Shown piece by piece: positions 1 through 10,367 of a DNA stretch of 64,000 nt (positions are counted from its first letter, which is position 1; each line of letters opens with the position of its first letter). This stretch comes from Pythium myriotylum (lineage: Eukaryota; Oomycota; Peronosporomycetes; Pythiales; Pythiaceae). The notes beneath the pieces are model-generated. The model saw only the letters and a list, made by a program, of their open reading frames with translations. It did not search any database and had not been told where the DNA came from. A program made the position numbers and the translations under genes. The stretch lies in NCBI GenBank assembly GCA_023091665.1, contig JALJCQ010000009.1, positions 3,410,001 through 3,474,000 on the forward strand, written 5' to 3'.

Positions 1-3000
1 CGCACCAAACATCATCGCCGCTGTTGGTGCCGCATAGATTGATGCCATCGAAAGCAACTTGGCGCAAGCTGCCGCCAAGTTGCACCCACTTGGGATCTCC
101 ATGGGCTCGGCCACTCCAAATTTCGCCGTTCGCATTAGCACCGACGATACGCCCATTGAGCAGATCGAGGTAACGCAACTTTCCAGGTACCTGACGCCAG
201 TTGGGGTTCGAGCGGATGTCTGAGTCCGCGCAGAAAATGTCGTCGTTTGACGTCACACCGCATACCTGTTTGTTATCGGACGAGATCATCTTGAGAGCCC
301 CAGGAATGGAGACCCATGCAGGGTCACCAACAGTAGAGCCAACCCAAAGCTGGTTCGCGCGGTTAACACCCCACAGCGTATCACCATACACGTGGACGTG
401 AATAAGCTTGCCTGGAACTTGACGCCAGCGCGTCGGAGATTCACCGCGAATATTCTCAGTCGCGCACCAGATATCATCATTGCGGTTCACACCACAGAGT
501 GTTTTGCCATCAAATGAAAGTTGAACAAGCGAACCATCCAGTTTGGCCCAGTCAACACTCTTCAGTGGCATGTCGTCGCCCTGAGGCAACGCAGAGCAGT
601 CCACCACCACGAACTGTGACCACTTCGGGTCCCACGAGTCCGCGATCGTCGGGTTCGGGTACCAGCGTCGCTGCCCACTTGTCAATCGATACACCTCTGG
701 ACGGTTCGGGTCGCACTTGATAGCCTGGCCATCCGGGAGACCGATCGGCGACGGCAACTTCAACGACATGTCCGGCCCGCGAGGAATGCGGCTGCAGTCG
801 ATCAAGATCGGACGCATCCACACAGGATCCCACGACGCAGCGATCGGTGGGTTCGGGTACCAACGCACAGTGCCGTTCGTGTAGCGGAAGATCGCGGGGT
901 CGGATGGGTTGCACTTGACGGCTTGACCTTCCGGGATCACTGGCTGGTTGAACGGCATGTCGTCGCCCTGAGGCAACGCAGAGCAGTCCACCACCACGAA
1001 CTGTGACCACTTCGGGTCCCACGAGTCCGCGATCGTCGGGTTCGGGTACCAGCGTCGCTGCCCACTTGTCAATCGATACACCTCTGGACGGTTCGGGTCG
1101 CACTTGATAGCCTGGCCATCCGGGAGACCGATCGGCGACGGCAACTTCAACGACATGTCCGGCCCGCGAGGAATGCGGCTGCAGTCGATCAAGATCGGAC
1201 GCATCCACACAGGATCCCACGACGCAGCGATCGGTGGGTTCGGGTACCAACGCACAGTGCCGTTCGTGTAGCGGAAGATCGCGGGGTCGGATGGGTTGCA
1301 CTTGACGGCTTGACCTTCCGGGATCACTGGCTGGTTGAACGGCATGTCGTCGCCCTGAGGCAACGCAGAGCAGTCCACCACCACGAACTGTGACCACTTC
1401 GGGTCCCACGAGTCCGCGATCGTCGGGTTCGGGTACCAGCGTCGCTGCCCACTTGTCAATCGATACACCTCTGGACGGTTCGGGTCGCACTTGATAGCCT
1501 GGCCGTCGGGGAGACCAATCGGCGGAGGCAACTTCAACGACATGTCCGGACCACGGGGAATGCGGCTGCAATCGATTAGGACCGTGACATCCCACTGAGG
1601 ATCCCATGACGCTGCAACTGGCGGGTTCGGATACCAACGGATGGTCCCGTTCGTGTAGCGGAAGATCGCTGGATCTGACGGATTGCACTTCACAGCCTGG
1701 CCTTCGTTGATCTTGGGTTGGTTGTATGGCATGTCGGCACCACGAGGAACGCTGTCACAATCGATGAGGATAGTCTTCGGCCAGCTTGGATCCCAAGACG
1801 TCGCAATTGTCGGGTTCGGGTACCAACGAATCTGGCCACCCGTAAAACGGAACACTTCCGGGCGAGAGTTATCACACTTCACAGCTTGGCCTTCACGAAC
1901 ATTCGATGGAGGAACCGTGTAGAACTTCATATCAGGACCCTGTGGCAGCGCAGAGCAGTCCACCACCACGAACTGTGACCACTTCGGGTCCCACGAGTCC
2001 GCGATCGTCGGGTTCGGGTACCAGCGTCGCTGCCCACTTGTCAATCGATACACCTCTGGACGGTTCGGGTCGCACTTGATAGCCTGGCCATCCGGGAGAC
2101 CGATCGGCGACGGCAACTTCAACGACATGTCCGGCCCGCGAGGAATGCGGCTGCAGTCGATCAAGATCGGACGCATCCACACAGGATCCCACGACGCAGC
2201 GATCGGTGGGTTCGGGTACCAACGCACAGTGCCGTTCGTGTAGCGGAAGATCGCGGGGTCGGATGGGTTGCACTTGACGGCTTGACCTTCCGGGATCACT
2301 GGCTGGTTGAACGGCATGTCGTCGCCCTGAGGCAACGCAGAGCAGTCCACCACCACGAACTGTGACCACTTCGGGTCCCACGAGTCCGCGATCGTCGGGT
2401 TCGGGTACCAGCGTCGCTGCCCACTTGTCAATCGATACACCTCTGGACGGTTCGGGTCGCACTTGATAGCCTGGCCGTCGGGGAGACCAATCGGCGGAGG
2501 CAACTTCAACGACATGTCCGGACCACGGGGAATGCGGCTGCAATCGATTAGGACCGTGACATCCCACTGAGGATCCCATGACGCTGCAACTGGCGGGTTC
2601 GGATACCAACGGATGGTCCCGTTCGTGTAGCGGAAGATCGCTGGATCTGACGGATTGCACTTCACAGCCTGGCCTTCGTTGATCTTGGGTTGGTTGTATG
2701 GCATGTCGGCACCACGAGGAACGCTGTCACAATCGATGAGGATAGTCTTCGGCCAGCTTGGATCCCAAGACGTCGCAATTGTCGGGTTCGGGTACCAACG
2801 AATCTGGCCACCCGTAAAACGGAACACTTCCGGGCGAGAGTTATCACACTTCACAGCTTGGCCTTCACGAACATTCGATGGAGGAACCGTGTAGAACTTC
2901 ATATCAGGACCCTGTGGCAGCGCAGAGCAGTCCACCACCACGAACTGTGACCACTTCGGGTCCCACGAGTCCGCGATCGTCGGGTTCGGGTACCAGCGTC

Positions 3001-4089
3001 TCTGACCGCTTGTGTATCGATAGACTTCAGGCTGAGTAGAATCACATTTGATGGCCTGCCCTTCTTGTAGGGCCAACCGCGGGGGAGCAGTTGGCAGATT
3101 TGTATGGTATGCTGTTCCGTCACTATTGTTTGTCGAGTTGTCTTGGTCTCGTCCTCTTCCATTCAACGGTGAGTTTGTTGGCCCACTACCATTCAAGGGC
3201 GCGTTCGTTGGCTCGCCTTCGCCACCCGCGTTGTAGGGCGAGTTTGTTGGTTGGCCTCCGCCACCAACATTCAAGGGCGCGTTCGTTGGCTCGCCTTCGC
3301 CACCCGCGTTGTAGGGCGAGTTCGTCGTCGGATTTCCGCTCCCATTGTCAGTCTGCGGACTCACTGGGTTCGGCTCGGCAGTTTGTTGATTGTCAACAAG
3401 TGGGGCCGGAGATGGTGTTTCCACTGATTCGTATTCATCAGGGATCACAGGGTCATCCACATGACAGAACTCTTTGATCATTGCGTAGAACAGATCGAAG
3501 CGGTCCTCCGTCACAGCTCCCGACGCTTGGCGATCCTGTGGACAACACCAATCAGCAATGCCGCACCGCAAGGTTATCACATCTACAACGAACATACCCG
3601 ATTGGCAAGCCGCGTGGCGCATCCCGACTCCTTGACAAAGTTGGCGTTCAGTCGGGAGACGTACAGGGTCTTATCGGTGCTTGGCAGCCTCGAATCCACC
3701 ACGCGCTGGATCGCGAGGTCGCGCAGCAGCGCCAAGTGGGCCGTGTACTCGGCGTTGCTGATGGCACCATCTCCGTTCGTGTCAAAGTCCGAGAACGGCG
3801 GCACGACCGTGGATTCCCTGGCGTCGCTTCCGCCATCGTCGTCGTCGTCGATCACGAACGCGCTCTTGAGCGCCGTCGACTCTTCCATGTGCGAGACCGC
3901 GCGGCTGCTCTCGGGCATGGCCACGTACGCGCACGCCGCGCCGGCCGCGAGCATCACCAAGGAGGCGCCGATCGCGAGCGAGCGCTTGGCTCGTCGCGGG
4001 TCGCCGTCAGCGAGCGCCGGCGCATCGTGGATGAGCCCCCGGGCCTCCTCGCCCGTCCTCCTCTTCTTTCGGTCCGAGCTCTTGCCCAT
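1..4089 (-). CDS. WYPNP-module and tectonin surface protein (3' end outside window)
   Basis: The protein starts at the ATG at 4089 (MGKSSDRKK). A type II signal anchor lies near residues 48-70, followed by one EF-hand-like loop (DTNGDGAISNAE). A phase-0 62-nt intron (3536-3597; GTATGT at the donor, CACAG at the acceptor) joins to a second exon that stays open to base 1, giving at least 1342 residues. Exon 2 encodes a Gly/Pro/Asn linker with NSPYNAGGEGEPTNAP-type repeats, then about 13 modules of 63-66 residues. Each module has QAIKC, WYPNP, SWDPxW and VVDC motifs, so two cysteines per module. From about base 560 to the edge the protein changes to tectonin-type propeller repeats (GVNRNDDIWC, GSTVGDPAWV). 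The inferred role is an extracellular adhesive or recognition protein. The module family itself I do not recognise. A paralogue lies at 25408-28011. Confidence 0.8.
541..3000 (-). repeat. Nested tandem repeats encoding WYPNP modules (about 195, 387 and 972 bp)
   Basis: Two alternating module types form a 387-bp unit (blocks recur near 568, 955 and 1344). A larger unit of 972 bp is itself duplicated: the stretch from about 1057 to 2028 reappears at about 2029 to 3000, and the copies diverge abruptly at 3001. All units are multiples of 3, so the reading frame is kept. Near-identity of the copies implies recent expansion or gene conversion. Confidence 0.85.
3536..3597 (-). other. Intron of the WYPNP/tectonin gene
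   Basis: Read on the minus strand it begins GTATGT and ends CCACAG, with a CTGAT branch-like sequence about 18 nt upstream of the acceptor. Without splicing, exon 1 ends 17 codons after the EF-hand region in a stop. Removal joins LANR to DRQASG in phase 0 and opens the downstream repeat frame. Confidence 0.75.
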
Positions 4090-4667
4090 TCGCGCGCAAA
4101 TGCTGGAATGACTCACCGGCGGAATCCTCGCGATCTTGCGCGCGTCCTCGGCAGCCGCACGCGCGCGACGCCTCGCAGGATCGCGCGCGAAGCGCCGTCG
4201 CGAGCCGTCGCCGCGAGCCGTCGCCTCACCATGTTGCACCTTTGGAAGGAAACCATGGTCAACCAAGGGAAACGGGTCCACGGGTTCGCGCGGTAAGCCA
4301 TCAAAGCCCACCCAAATGGAATGTACATGGGTTTCGACCCGACAAACCCGACCCGTCCGGGTGACGAAGAAACCGCTTCAACATGGACGAGGGTCCACTA
4401 GGTGATGGGGGAAGGGAGACGTCGGGACGAGGCAGCGCGAGCTCTATGCAGCGCTGGGTGGCCAGTCACACGGCCCGCGAGCGACATGTGGCGGAGGCGT
4501 ACCCTCTGATATGCGTAATACAGTAGTAGTGAGTCCATTACCGATGGGTGCGACGGAGGCTCGTCATTGGCTGCCCTGGTGGGTACATAGCTCCACGGCC
4601 ATGTCGGCCAGGCGGCTCTTCGAGCGCTCTCACAATTCTTCTCGCCGCCGACTGCTCACACAGCACG
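4090..4667. promoter_or_regulatory. Divergent intergenic region
   Basis: This 578-bp stretch separates the head-to-head start codons of the WYPNP/tectonin gene (-) and the scramblase (+), so it must hold both promoters. A CCAAT box in inverted form (cattggctgc) lies near 4564. No convincing extra gene is seen; open frames here are extensions of the neighbouring genes. Confidence 0.5.
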
Positions 4668-5549
4668 ATGAACAAGCCGGTGGGCGTGGGCGTGGGCGTC
4701 GAGTACGCGGCCGTGCCGCAGCGACTGAGCGAGACCTACGGGCTCGTGGTGCGCCAGAAGACCCAGAAGGGCGAGGCGCTCGCGCAGGCCGTCGGGCTGC
4801 CCTTCGAGGCCGCCAACAAGTACCGCGTCTCGACGCTGCCGCCCAACAAGGTCGTCAAGAACCACCCGAACGACCCGGACGGATGGGAGCCCTCGGCCGA
4901 CGAGCTCGAGCAGCTCGACGCCTTCTTGTTCGCCCACGAAGAGAGCGACTGCCTCACGCGCACGTGCTTCACGTGGCTCGGCTGCAAGCAGCTCCGTCCG
5001 CTCAAGATGCACTTTTCGGTGGCCGGCGGCACGGGCGACGTCTACCTCATCGACCGGCCCTTCCAGATGGGCGGCGCGTGCTGCTGCCCGCTCGAGATGA
5101 CGCTCGAGGCCGTCGCCGAGGGCCAGACGCGACGCATCGGCCGCGTGCGCGAAGACTTTTCGCCCTACATGTCGCGCTGCTTCTCCAGCTGCTGCCTCGC
5201 GACGACGTACACGGACATTGACCGCGCGCTGCCCGACGGGTCCTACGAGAAGCGCTACTCGCTGCGCACGAACCTCGCGTGCTGCGGGCGCGTCAACAAC
5301 TGCTGCGGCGCCACGTGCTGCAAGAACGACGCCGTCTACGACATTCTCGACAACAAGGGAGAGATCGTGGCCCACTTGCAGCGCACGTACGGTGGCGGCA
5401 GCGGCCTCGGCGCCTGCTGCCGCATGGGCTTCAATTTCAACAACTACGTGCTCGAGTTCCCGCGCGACTCGACGCCCGAGGACCGCATGCTACTGCTCAC
5501 GGCGCTCTTCTCGATCGAGTACCAGCACTTTGAAGGCCAGGACGAGTAA
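4668..5549 (+). CDS. Phospholipid scramblase family protein
   Basis: This is a 293-residue protein of the scramblase (PLSCR/LOR) family, which moves phospholipids between membrane leaflets in a Ca-dependent way in animals. The core shows VYLIDRPFQMGGACCCP (about residues 124-140), the IGRVREDF strand, and the C-terminal strand and hydrophobic helix FNNYVLEFPRDSTPEDRM...LFSIEYQHFE. It is very rich in cysteine, including CCC and CC clusters (GACCCP, SSCCLA, NNCCGATCC), which are candidate palmitoylation sites. The ATG at 4668 is chosen because it directly precedes the conserved part; an upstream in-frame extension exists but looks non-coding. A single exon is sufficient. Confidence 0.85.
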   Translation: MNKPVGVGVGVEYAAVPQRLSETYGLVVRQKTQKGEALAQAVGLPFEAANKYRVSTLPPNKVVKNHPNDPDGWEPSADELEQLDAFLFAHEESDCLTRTCFTWLGCKQLRPLKMHFSVAGGTGDVYLIDRPFQMGGACCCPLEMTLEAVAEGQTRRIGRVREDFSPYMSRCFSSCCLATTYTDIDRALPDGSYEKRYSLRTNLACCGRVNNCCGATCCKNDAVYDILDNKGEIVAHLQRTYGGGSGLGACCRMGFNFNNYVLEFPRDSTPEDRMLLLTALFSIEYQHFEGQDE

Positions 5550-5660
5550 CCAGAGCCTGCTGCCGAGCGGCCATTCAGATTGTGTATTCCATCGAGCTCA
5601 TTAATAAGGAGTTGCTTTTCTTTCATTTCCGTGAACGTGTAGATTCGTTTTGGTATCGCG

Positions 5661-8660
5661 CTAGATGCGCGTCGTGTAGGGACGCTTGCTCCTCACAGGC
5701 CGTGCGTCGTCGTCGGCTCGCCTCGCAGTGGCCTTCGCAGCCTGCCGCTTCGCCGTGACACGCATGAATCGCTGCAGAAGAAGTGCGTTCGTTCGCGTTG
5801 GTGTGTACTTGGCACCGCCGACGGTCCGTTGGACCGTGCTGGAGAACGACGTGGCGGATTCACCACCCACACTTTCGTTCTCGTGTCGGCTGCCGTGGAG
5901 CCGCCGGTGTCGGTCCATCCGTCGAGCACGAAGGAGCCTTAGTGCCTGAGAAGTGAGCTGCTCGCCTGTCGCTGCACCTCGCTCGTTAGCGTCTTCATGG
6001 ATCTCTTCGTCGGACGCCTCCTCATCGTGTGCAACTTGTCGCCTCGTAGCAGAAGGGGGAGGAGCCCGAGGCGTAACAGGCCGACGTGGACTCGCCATCG
6101 CCGGTTCTCGTGGGCTCTTTGCAGGCTGTCGAGGTGACAAGGGGCGCTGAGGAGACGTCGGGGGTGTCGGTGCCTGGCGAGGGCTATTGTTGCCAGAGCT
6201 CTCGCTGACTTTGCTGATACGAGGACTCATCGGTCGCGATCCAGCGTCTGGACGAGGCGATTTAGGGGTTGGCGGGCGTTCCATCAACTTTACTCGCGGT
6301 GACACGGCCTCGTGAGCCGAGCCGCTCTCGGTGGAGCGATGCGAAGACGAGGCCGATGGAGGTCGCTGGTTGTGCGACGAAGACGGTCGCCGCGGTGTTC
6401 CTGGTCGACTCGCCGGCGTAGTTGGACGGATTAGCTCCACGTCGGGGGCATCGCCCACAAAGTCGTCTGCTTCGCTCTCAAGATCTTCAAAGCTCCGCAC
6501 TTCGTGCAGCCCTCGGGTGTACCTGACGCGAGCCTCGTCGAACTTTGGCAGCATGAGTAGCCCATTCTTGCTGCGCTTGACGTACTCGAGCTTCTCCTGC
6601 TCGCGCTGTTTATTGTACTTCTCCGAGTGGGACCAGTGGTCCCCTTCGCCCGTGTAATCGGGTGGCAAAATACGCATGCAGAACTCTTGCAGGTCAATGT
6701 CATTGCTATTGTTGGTGTCGTAGCGCTGGAAGAGCCCCTTGCACTGCGACGGCGTCAGGCGGAAGCCGAGTGCAAGGAGACTCTCACGAAAGTCATCCAT
6801 CGATACGTGATTGCTCTTCTTGAAGATCTTATAGGCCTGTCGAAAAGTGTCGGAGCTTTTACTCGTGGCCTGCTGGATTTTGTCGCGTATCCTTTTCTCG
6901 ATCTCGTCCAGGCTCCAGTTCTCCATCTCGATCTCGGTCATGAACCGGTCCGGGCGCATCATTGCATCCTGCTTCTTCTTGAGTTGGGCTTCGCGGTGGA
7001 GCTCATCAGCTGCTGCAACCCATTGCCGTCCGGTGTAGTCTGGCGGCAACACGCCGTGGATGAACTCATCCAAGTCAATGTCCCCACTCCCGTTCTGGTC
7101 GAAGCGCTGGAACAAGATGTCCGACTGAGATCGATCCAATGCCAGTCCGATGGCTTCGAGCGCTGCATGGAATTCGGCCGGTTTAATACCATTCACTTTA
7201 CCAAAAATGCGATATGCCTGACGGAAGCAGTCCGATGATCGTGACGTCCGTTGCTCAATCTTCTCACGTAACATTCGCTCGATGTCACTGATTGTCCACG
7301 AATCTTGCACCGACTGCACGGCCATAGAATACCGCATGCGCCTCGACTCTTCCATCTTGTGCTTGTCTTTGATCGAGTACCAGTGCTTCGTTGAGTTGTC
7401 GTCTAACATTACACCCTGCACGAACTCATTCAGATCCAAATCGCCGCTTTTGTCGAAATCGAACAGTGCGAAAAGCTCATGCACTTGACGCTCACTCAGC
7501 TTGAGGCCGAGTTTGGCCATGGCTGCGTTGAACTCGTTGGGCAGGATGCCATTCGATTTACCGAATATGCGGAACGCCTGGCGAAAGCGGTCTGTTTCTT
7601 TGGATGTGTGTTGCTCTAGCTTCTCTCTTAGCTTGGACAGAATCTCCTGGATGGTGAGTGTTGACCCAGCTTCGACTTCAAAGTCCTCTAGTCGCAAGTG
7701 GTGGTCTACCGGGTGAGAACCGTTGTGCATCGGATGGATTAAGGTAACTTCATTCTCCTCGTGGCGGAATAATGCCGCGGTGAACTCCGACAACTCAATC
7801 GTTCCATTCTTGTCCAAGTCGAACCTGTTGAAAAGCTGTCGGCATTTGACCTCAGACAAATGGATCTGCATCGCTGCCAAGTGCGAATGGAACTCGGCGA
7901 ATGTGATCCCTTCTGACTTGGTGAAAATCCGAAAAGCCTGGCGGAAGCGGTCAGTGCTGCGCGATATCCGCTCTTCCAGTTTTCGCGAAATACACCGCTC
8001 TATCTCTGAAAGGGTAAGATTCTCGTACACCAGAGGAACACCTGAACCAACATCGCTTATGTGTCGCGGGCTGGATACATGGGCACTGTGTTGTGTCGGG
8101 CCAGCGAGACGAGGACTGGTCGGGCCAGCTTGTTGCTGCTGTTTACTTGCTGAGGATGGCCGTGGTGTGGTATTCACCGGTGTTGGGGGTTTAGAGAAAT
8201 TGAAATAGCCCGCAGGCAAGAAGATTCGATGAGCAAATGTGGCGTACGTGAGCTCCCCCAAGTCTTCCTGGTCGACAAGACCGAAGAGTTCGAGACACAA
8301 CTTTCGCGAAGCGTGGAGGCCGAGCTTGTTGATCTTATGATGGAAGCCCTCTGGTGTGATTGTGTTTGTCGTCGTGAAGAAACGAAATGCCTGTTGTGAG
8401 CAGTTGTCGTACAGATTCGTCGTCGGGATGTTTGGATCCAGTGTCGCGAATAACGAATGGAGGCTCTTTCGCAGCTCTTTCACTAGTGCGTCGACGGAGA
8501 GAATCGGTACGAGGCTTGGTGTGATCTCCGTCGATGCTGCGGCCGCTGGTGCTGATGATGTGGACTCTTTCTGTGGGGGCTTTTTCTTGCGTACCCGTAC
8601 TTTGGGGCCAAAAGACGAGCCACGAAGCGACAGTCCGCGCACGCTTGTGGGCTTGTGCAT
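5661..8660 (-). CDS. Large EF-hand repeat protein with basic Pro/Ser-rich tail
   Basis: A single-exon protein of 999 residues. After a basic N-terminus (KVRVRKKKPP), a module of about 120 residues is repeated. Each module has a helix with DRFRQAFRIF, a degenerate EF-like segment, and a canonical Ca-binding loop. Canonical loops occur near residue 278 (DLDKNGTIELSE), 397 (DFDKSGDLDLNE), 520 (DQNGSGDIDLDE) and 647 (DTNNSNDIDLQE). An earlier copy near residue 130 has lost its ligands. The tail (about 740-999) is low complexity with SPR, TPR and PRRP motifs and basic residues, resembling cytoskeleton-binding or phospho-regulated tails. It is probably a calcium sensor or scaffold. No orthologue name is recognised. 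Stop at 5661, 111 bp beyond the convergent scramblase stop. Confidence 0.85.
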   Translation of the reverse strand: MHKPTSVRGLSLRGSSFGPKVRVRKKKPPQKESTSSAPAAAASTEITPSLVPILSVDALVKELRKSLHSLFATLDPNIPTTNLYDNCSQQAFRFFTTTNTITPEGFHHKINKLGLHASRKLCLELFGLVDQEDLGELTYATFAHRIFLPAGYFNFSKPPTPVNTTPRPSSASKQQQQAGPTSPRLAGPTQHSAHVSSPRHISDVGSGVPLVYENLTLSEIERCISRKLEERISRSTDRFRQAFRIFTKSEGITFAEFHSHLAAMQIHLSEVKCRQLFNRFDLDKNGTIELSEFTAALFRHEENEVTLIHPMHNGSHPVDHHLRLEDFEVEAGSTLTIQEILSKLREKLEQHTSKETDRFRQAFRIFGKSNGILPNEFNAAMAKLGLKLSERQVHELFALFDFDKSGDLDLNEFVQGVMLDDNSTKHWYSIKDKHKMEESRRMRYSMAVQSVQDSWTISDIERMLREKIEQRTSRSSDCFRQAYRIFGKVNGIKPAEFHAALEAIGLALDRSQSDILFQRFDQNGSGDIDLDEFIHGVLPPDYTGRQWVAAADELHREAQLKKKQDAMMRPDRFMTEIEMENWSLDEIEKRIRDKIQQATSKSSDTFRQAYKIFKKSNHVSMDDFRESLLALGFRLTPSQCKGLFQRYDTNNSNDIDLQEFCMRILPPDYTGEGDHWSHSEKYNKQREQEKLEYVKRSKNGLLMLPKFDEARVRYTRGLHEVRSFEDLESEADDFVGDAPDVELIRPTTPASRPGTPRRPSSSHNQRPPSASSSHRSTESGSAHEAVSPRVKLMERPPTPKSPRPDAGSRPMSPRISKVSESSGNNSPRQAPTPPTSPQRPLSPRQPAKSPREPAMASPRRPVTPRAPPPSATRRQVAHDEEASDEEIHEDANERGAATGEQLTSQALRLLRARRMDRHRRLHGSRHENESVGGESATSFSSTVQRTVGGAKYTPTRTNALLLQRFMRVTAKRQAAKATARRADDDARPVRSKRPYTTRI

Positions 8661-9095
8661 GATGAGCCGTGGAAGGCGAAGATCGGAAGACTCGGAGCGC
8701 GACGTGGTTGCTGCTTGCTAGGGGCCACTGCAAGTGCCAGCTCGAGCGACCATGGAGTGATCGCTGGTGCTGGTTGGTGAGTCGTTCCTTTGATCTTACT
8801 GACTCCTAACTCCAGGTAGGCGAGGGCATCGAGAGTGTACCGGAACGTCTGAGCAGCCGAACGCAAGAGGGGGTCTTTTTTGGGACCGTGGGGATCGTGC
8901 AGCAAGGTACGCTACTCCGATCGCCCAGTCGCTGGTCGGCTTTGATCCAACACAGCCGATGAGGGCCGGCCCGTCACCCCCAGCAGTCACGGTAAGTTTG
9001 GCGGAGTTCGAAGAAGTCGCTGCTGCCTTCGCGGATTCTATATTTAAAGTGTAACACTTGTTTGTGAGAATTAGTATGCATCTCGAGGGGACGCA
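8661..9095. promoter_or_regulatory. Intergenic region upstream of the EF-hand gene
   Basis: This 435-bp stretch lies between the start of the EF-hand gene and the stop of the METTL18-like gene (both minus). It should hold the EF-hand promoter and the terminator of the methyltransferase gene. No gene-like frame or RNA structure was seen. Confidence 0.4.
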
Positions 9096-10143
9096 CTAGG
9101 ATCTTCTTGCTGCCGAGGCTTGCGTGACTTCTACAATAGCGCGCATGTTCGATCTGCCATCACTCTCTTCCCACACGATCTCAGCGTGCAGCGTGCTATC
9201 GGCATGGACCATATCTACGAAGTGCTGGACACTGCCACCCGTGCCAAAATAGTACTTTTTCGCGGCCACTAGCGCCACTGCATCCGGACTCTTCCCCAGG
9301 TGGCGCTTAATCGTCTGTTCACGACATGTTCGTTTGCCCCCCTCTCAGACTGCTGTGTTGGCAAGTGTGCACGTGTATAAAGACACGTACCTGGAAGAGT
9401 TCGATCGCGACAGCCTCCGTGTAGATGGTCTCTGCGGTCAAGATGACGTCGAACTGTCTCTGGTCAATCGGCAATCGCTCCTCGTTCTCCATCAGCTCGC
9501 TCACGCTGCCCCACGCGCCGGCATAAAACGAGGCCTTTGCGTACAGCGACTCATCGCTGCCGATGTTTCGAAGCACGTTTGGGCACGTCGTGAGCTCGAG
9601 GACTTCCTTGTTGTAGTCCATGAACGCGACGTGCGTGGCACCTAATTTTCCCGCCATCTCGTTGTTACTTAAGTACGCTCCCACCGTCACCACCATAAGA
9701 CAAAACCTTGTACCTCGCTGAAGTGCATAAATGCCCGGTAGGCCATGGCCGCAGCCCAGCTCGGCGACTCGTCTCCCTGCCAATGACCGGAACCGCTCGT
9801 GGCCGGCCATGTACTTGACGAGGTCGAGCGCGCACTCCCAGAGCTTGAAGCCGCCTTCGTAGACGCCCGCTTGCAGATCGGACGTCGTGAGGATCGAGCT
9901 AATCGCGCCCGTGCGCTCGATGAAGCGCGCGTCGCTCGCATTGATGATCTCGAACTGGAGCGCGGCGTCCCCGTCGCCGAGCCCGACGGCCACGAACTGC
10001 GTCGAGCTCGGCCAGTCGGCAGGCGCGCGCCAGCGGAAGCGCTCGCCGTGGCGCGTGTGGACCACACTAACAGGAGCTGCCGCGGGCGTCGCGACGGCGT
10101 CCACAGCGGCGTCGCCCACCGCGAAGTTGAACGCGAACGCCAT
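9096..10143 (-). CDS. METTL18-like protein histidine methyltransferase
   Basis: Exons 9714-10143, 9391-9641 and 9096-9314 encode 299 residues, with introns of 76 nt (9315-9390) and 72 nt (9642-9713). It is a class I SAM-dependent methyltransferase: motif I reads VAELGCGHGLPGIYAL, the post-I region HVAFMDYNKEVL, then TCPNV and FDVILTAETIY, and the last exon gives KKYYFGTGGSVQHF. This order (GxGLPG, DYN, TxETIY, YFGVGG) is the METTL18/HPM1 pattern, the family that methylates a histidine of ribosomal protein uL3. The assignment is by motif only. The 72-nt intron has a length divisible by 3 and no in-frame stop, so its retention would insert 24 residues into the SAM pocket. It shares a 224-bp divergent promoter with DCAF1. 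Confidence 0.85.
9642..9713 (-). other. In-frame stop-free intron of the METTL18-like gene
   Basis: 72 nt, GTACAAGG at the donor and AAATTAG at the acceptor. Removal restores the family-typical junction ALQRGATHVAFMDYN. Because 72 is divisible by 3 and no stop is present, the unspliced frame stays open and could be mistaken for coding sequence. Confidence 0.7.
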
Positions 10144-10367
10144 CTTGAGATCGAGATCCCCGCCAATGTTTCCGTGGTGGTCTGACCAGACTCAGACTCA
10201 GGACATTCACCGTCAGACTCAGATATTTCACTGGTACCATGTACCTCTCTTTCGGTGGTTTTTATCGATCTGTGGTCTGAATGGATGGATGGTTTTTGAA
10301 TCTTGTGGTCTTTGAACGCCCCATTCTCGAAGTTGCCGCGGGAAACGTCAGCGACCCCACCTGGAGC
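10144..10367. promoter_or_regulatory. Bidirectional promoter METTL18-like / DCAF1
   Basis: Only 224 bp separate the two divergent start codons, so promoter elements and both 5' UTRs must overlap or be very short. The stretch contains a duplicated gactcagactcag-like motif near 10189-10218. Confidence 0.5.

Noticed and set aside
552..2660. Long minus-strand frames rich in Pro, Arg and Val over the repeat array
   Set aside because: They are shifted frames of the WYPNP array. The correct frame carries the repeated WYPNP/SWDPxW motifs, continues into tectonin and is open to the edge.
541..3000. CRISPR-like regular repeats
   Set aside because: The units are 195-972 bp coding repeats without spacers, in a eukaryotic gene.
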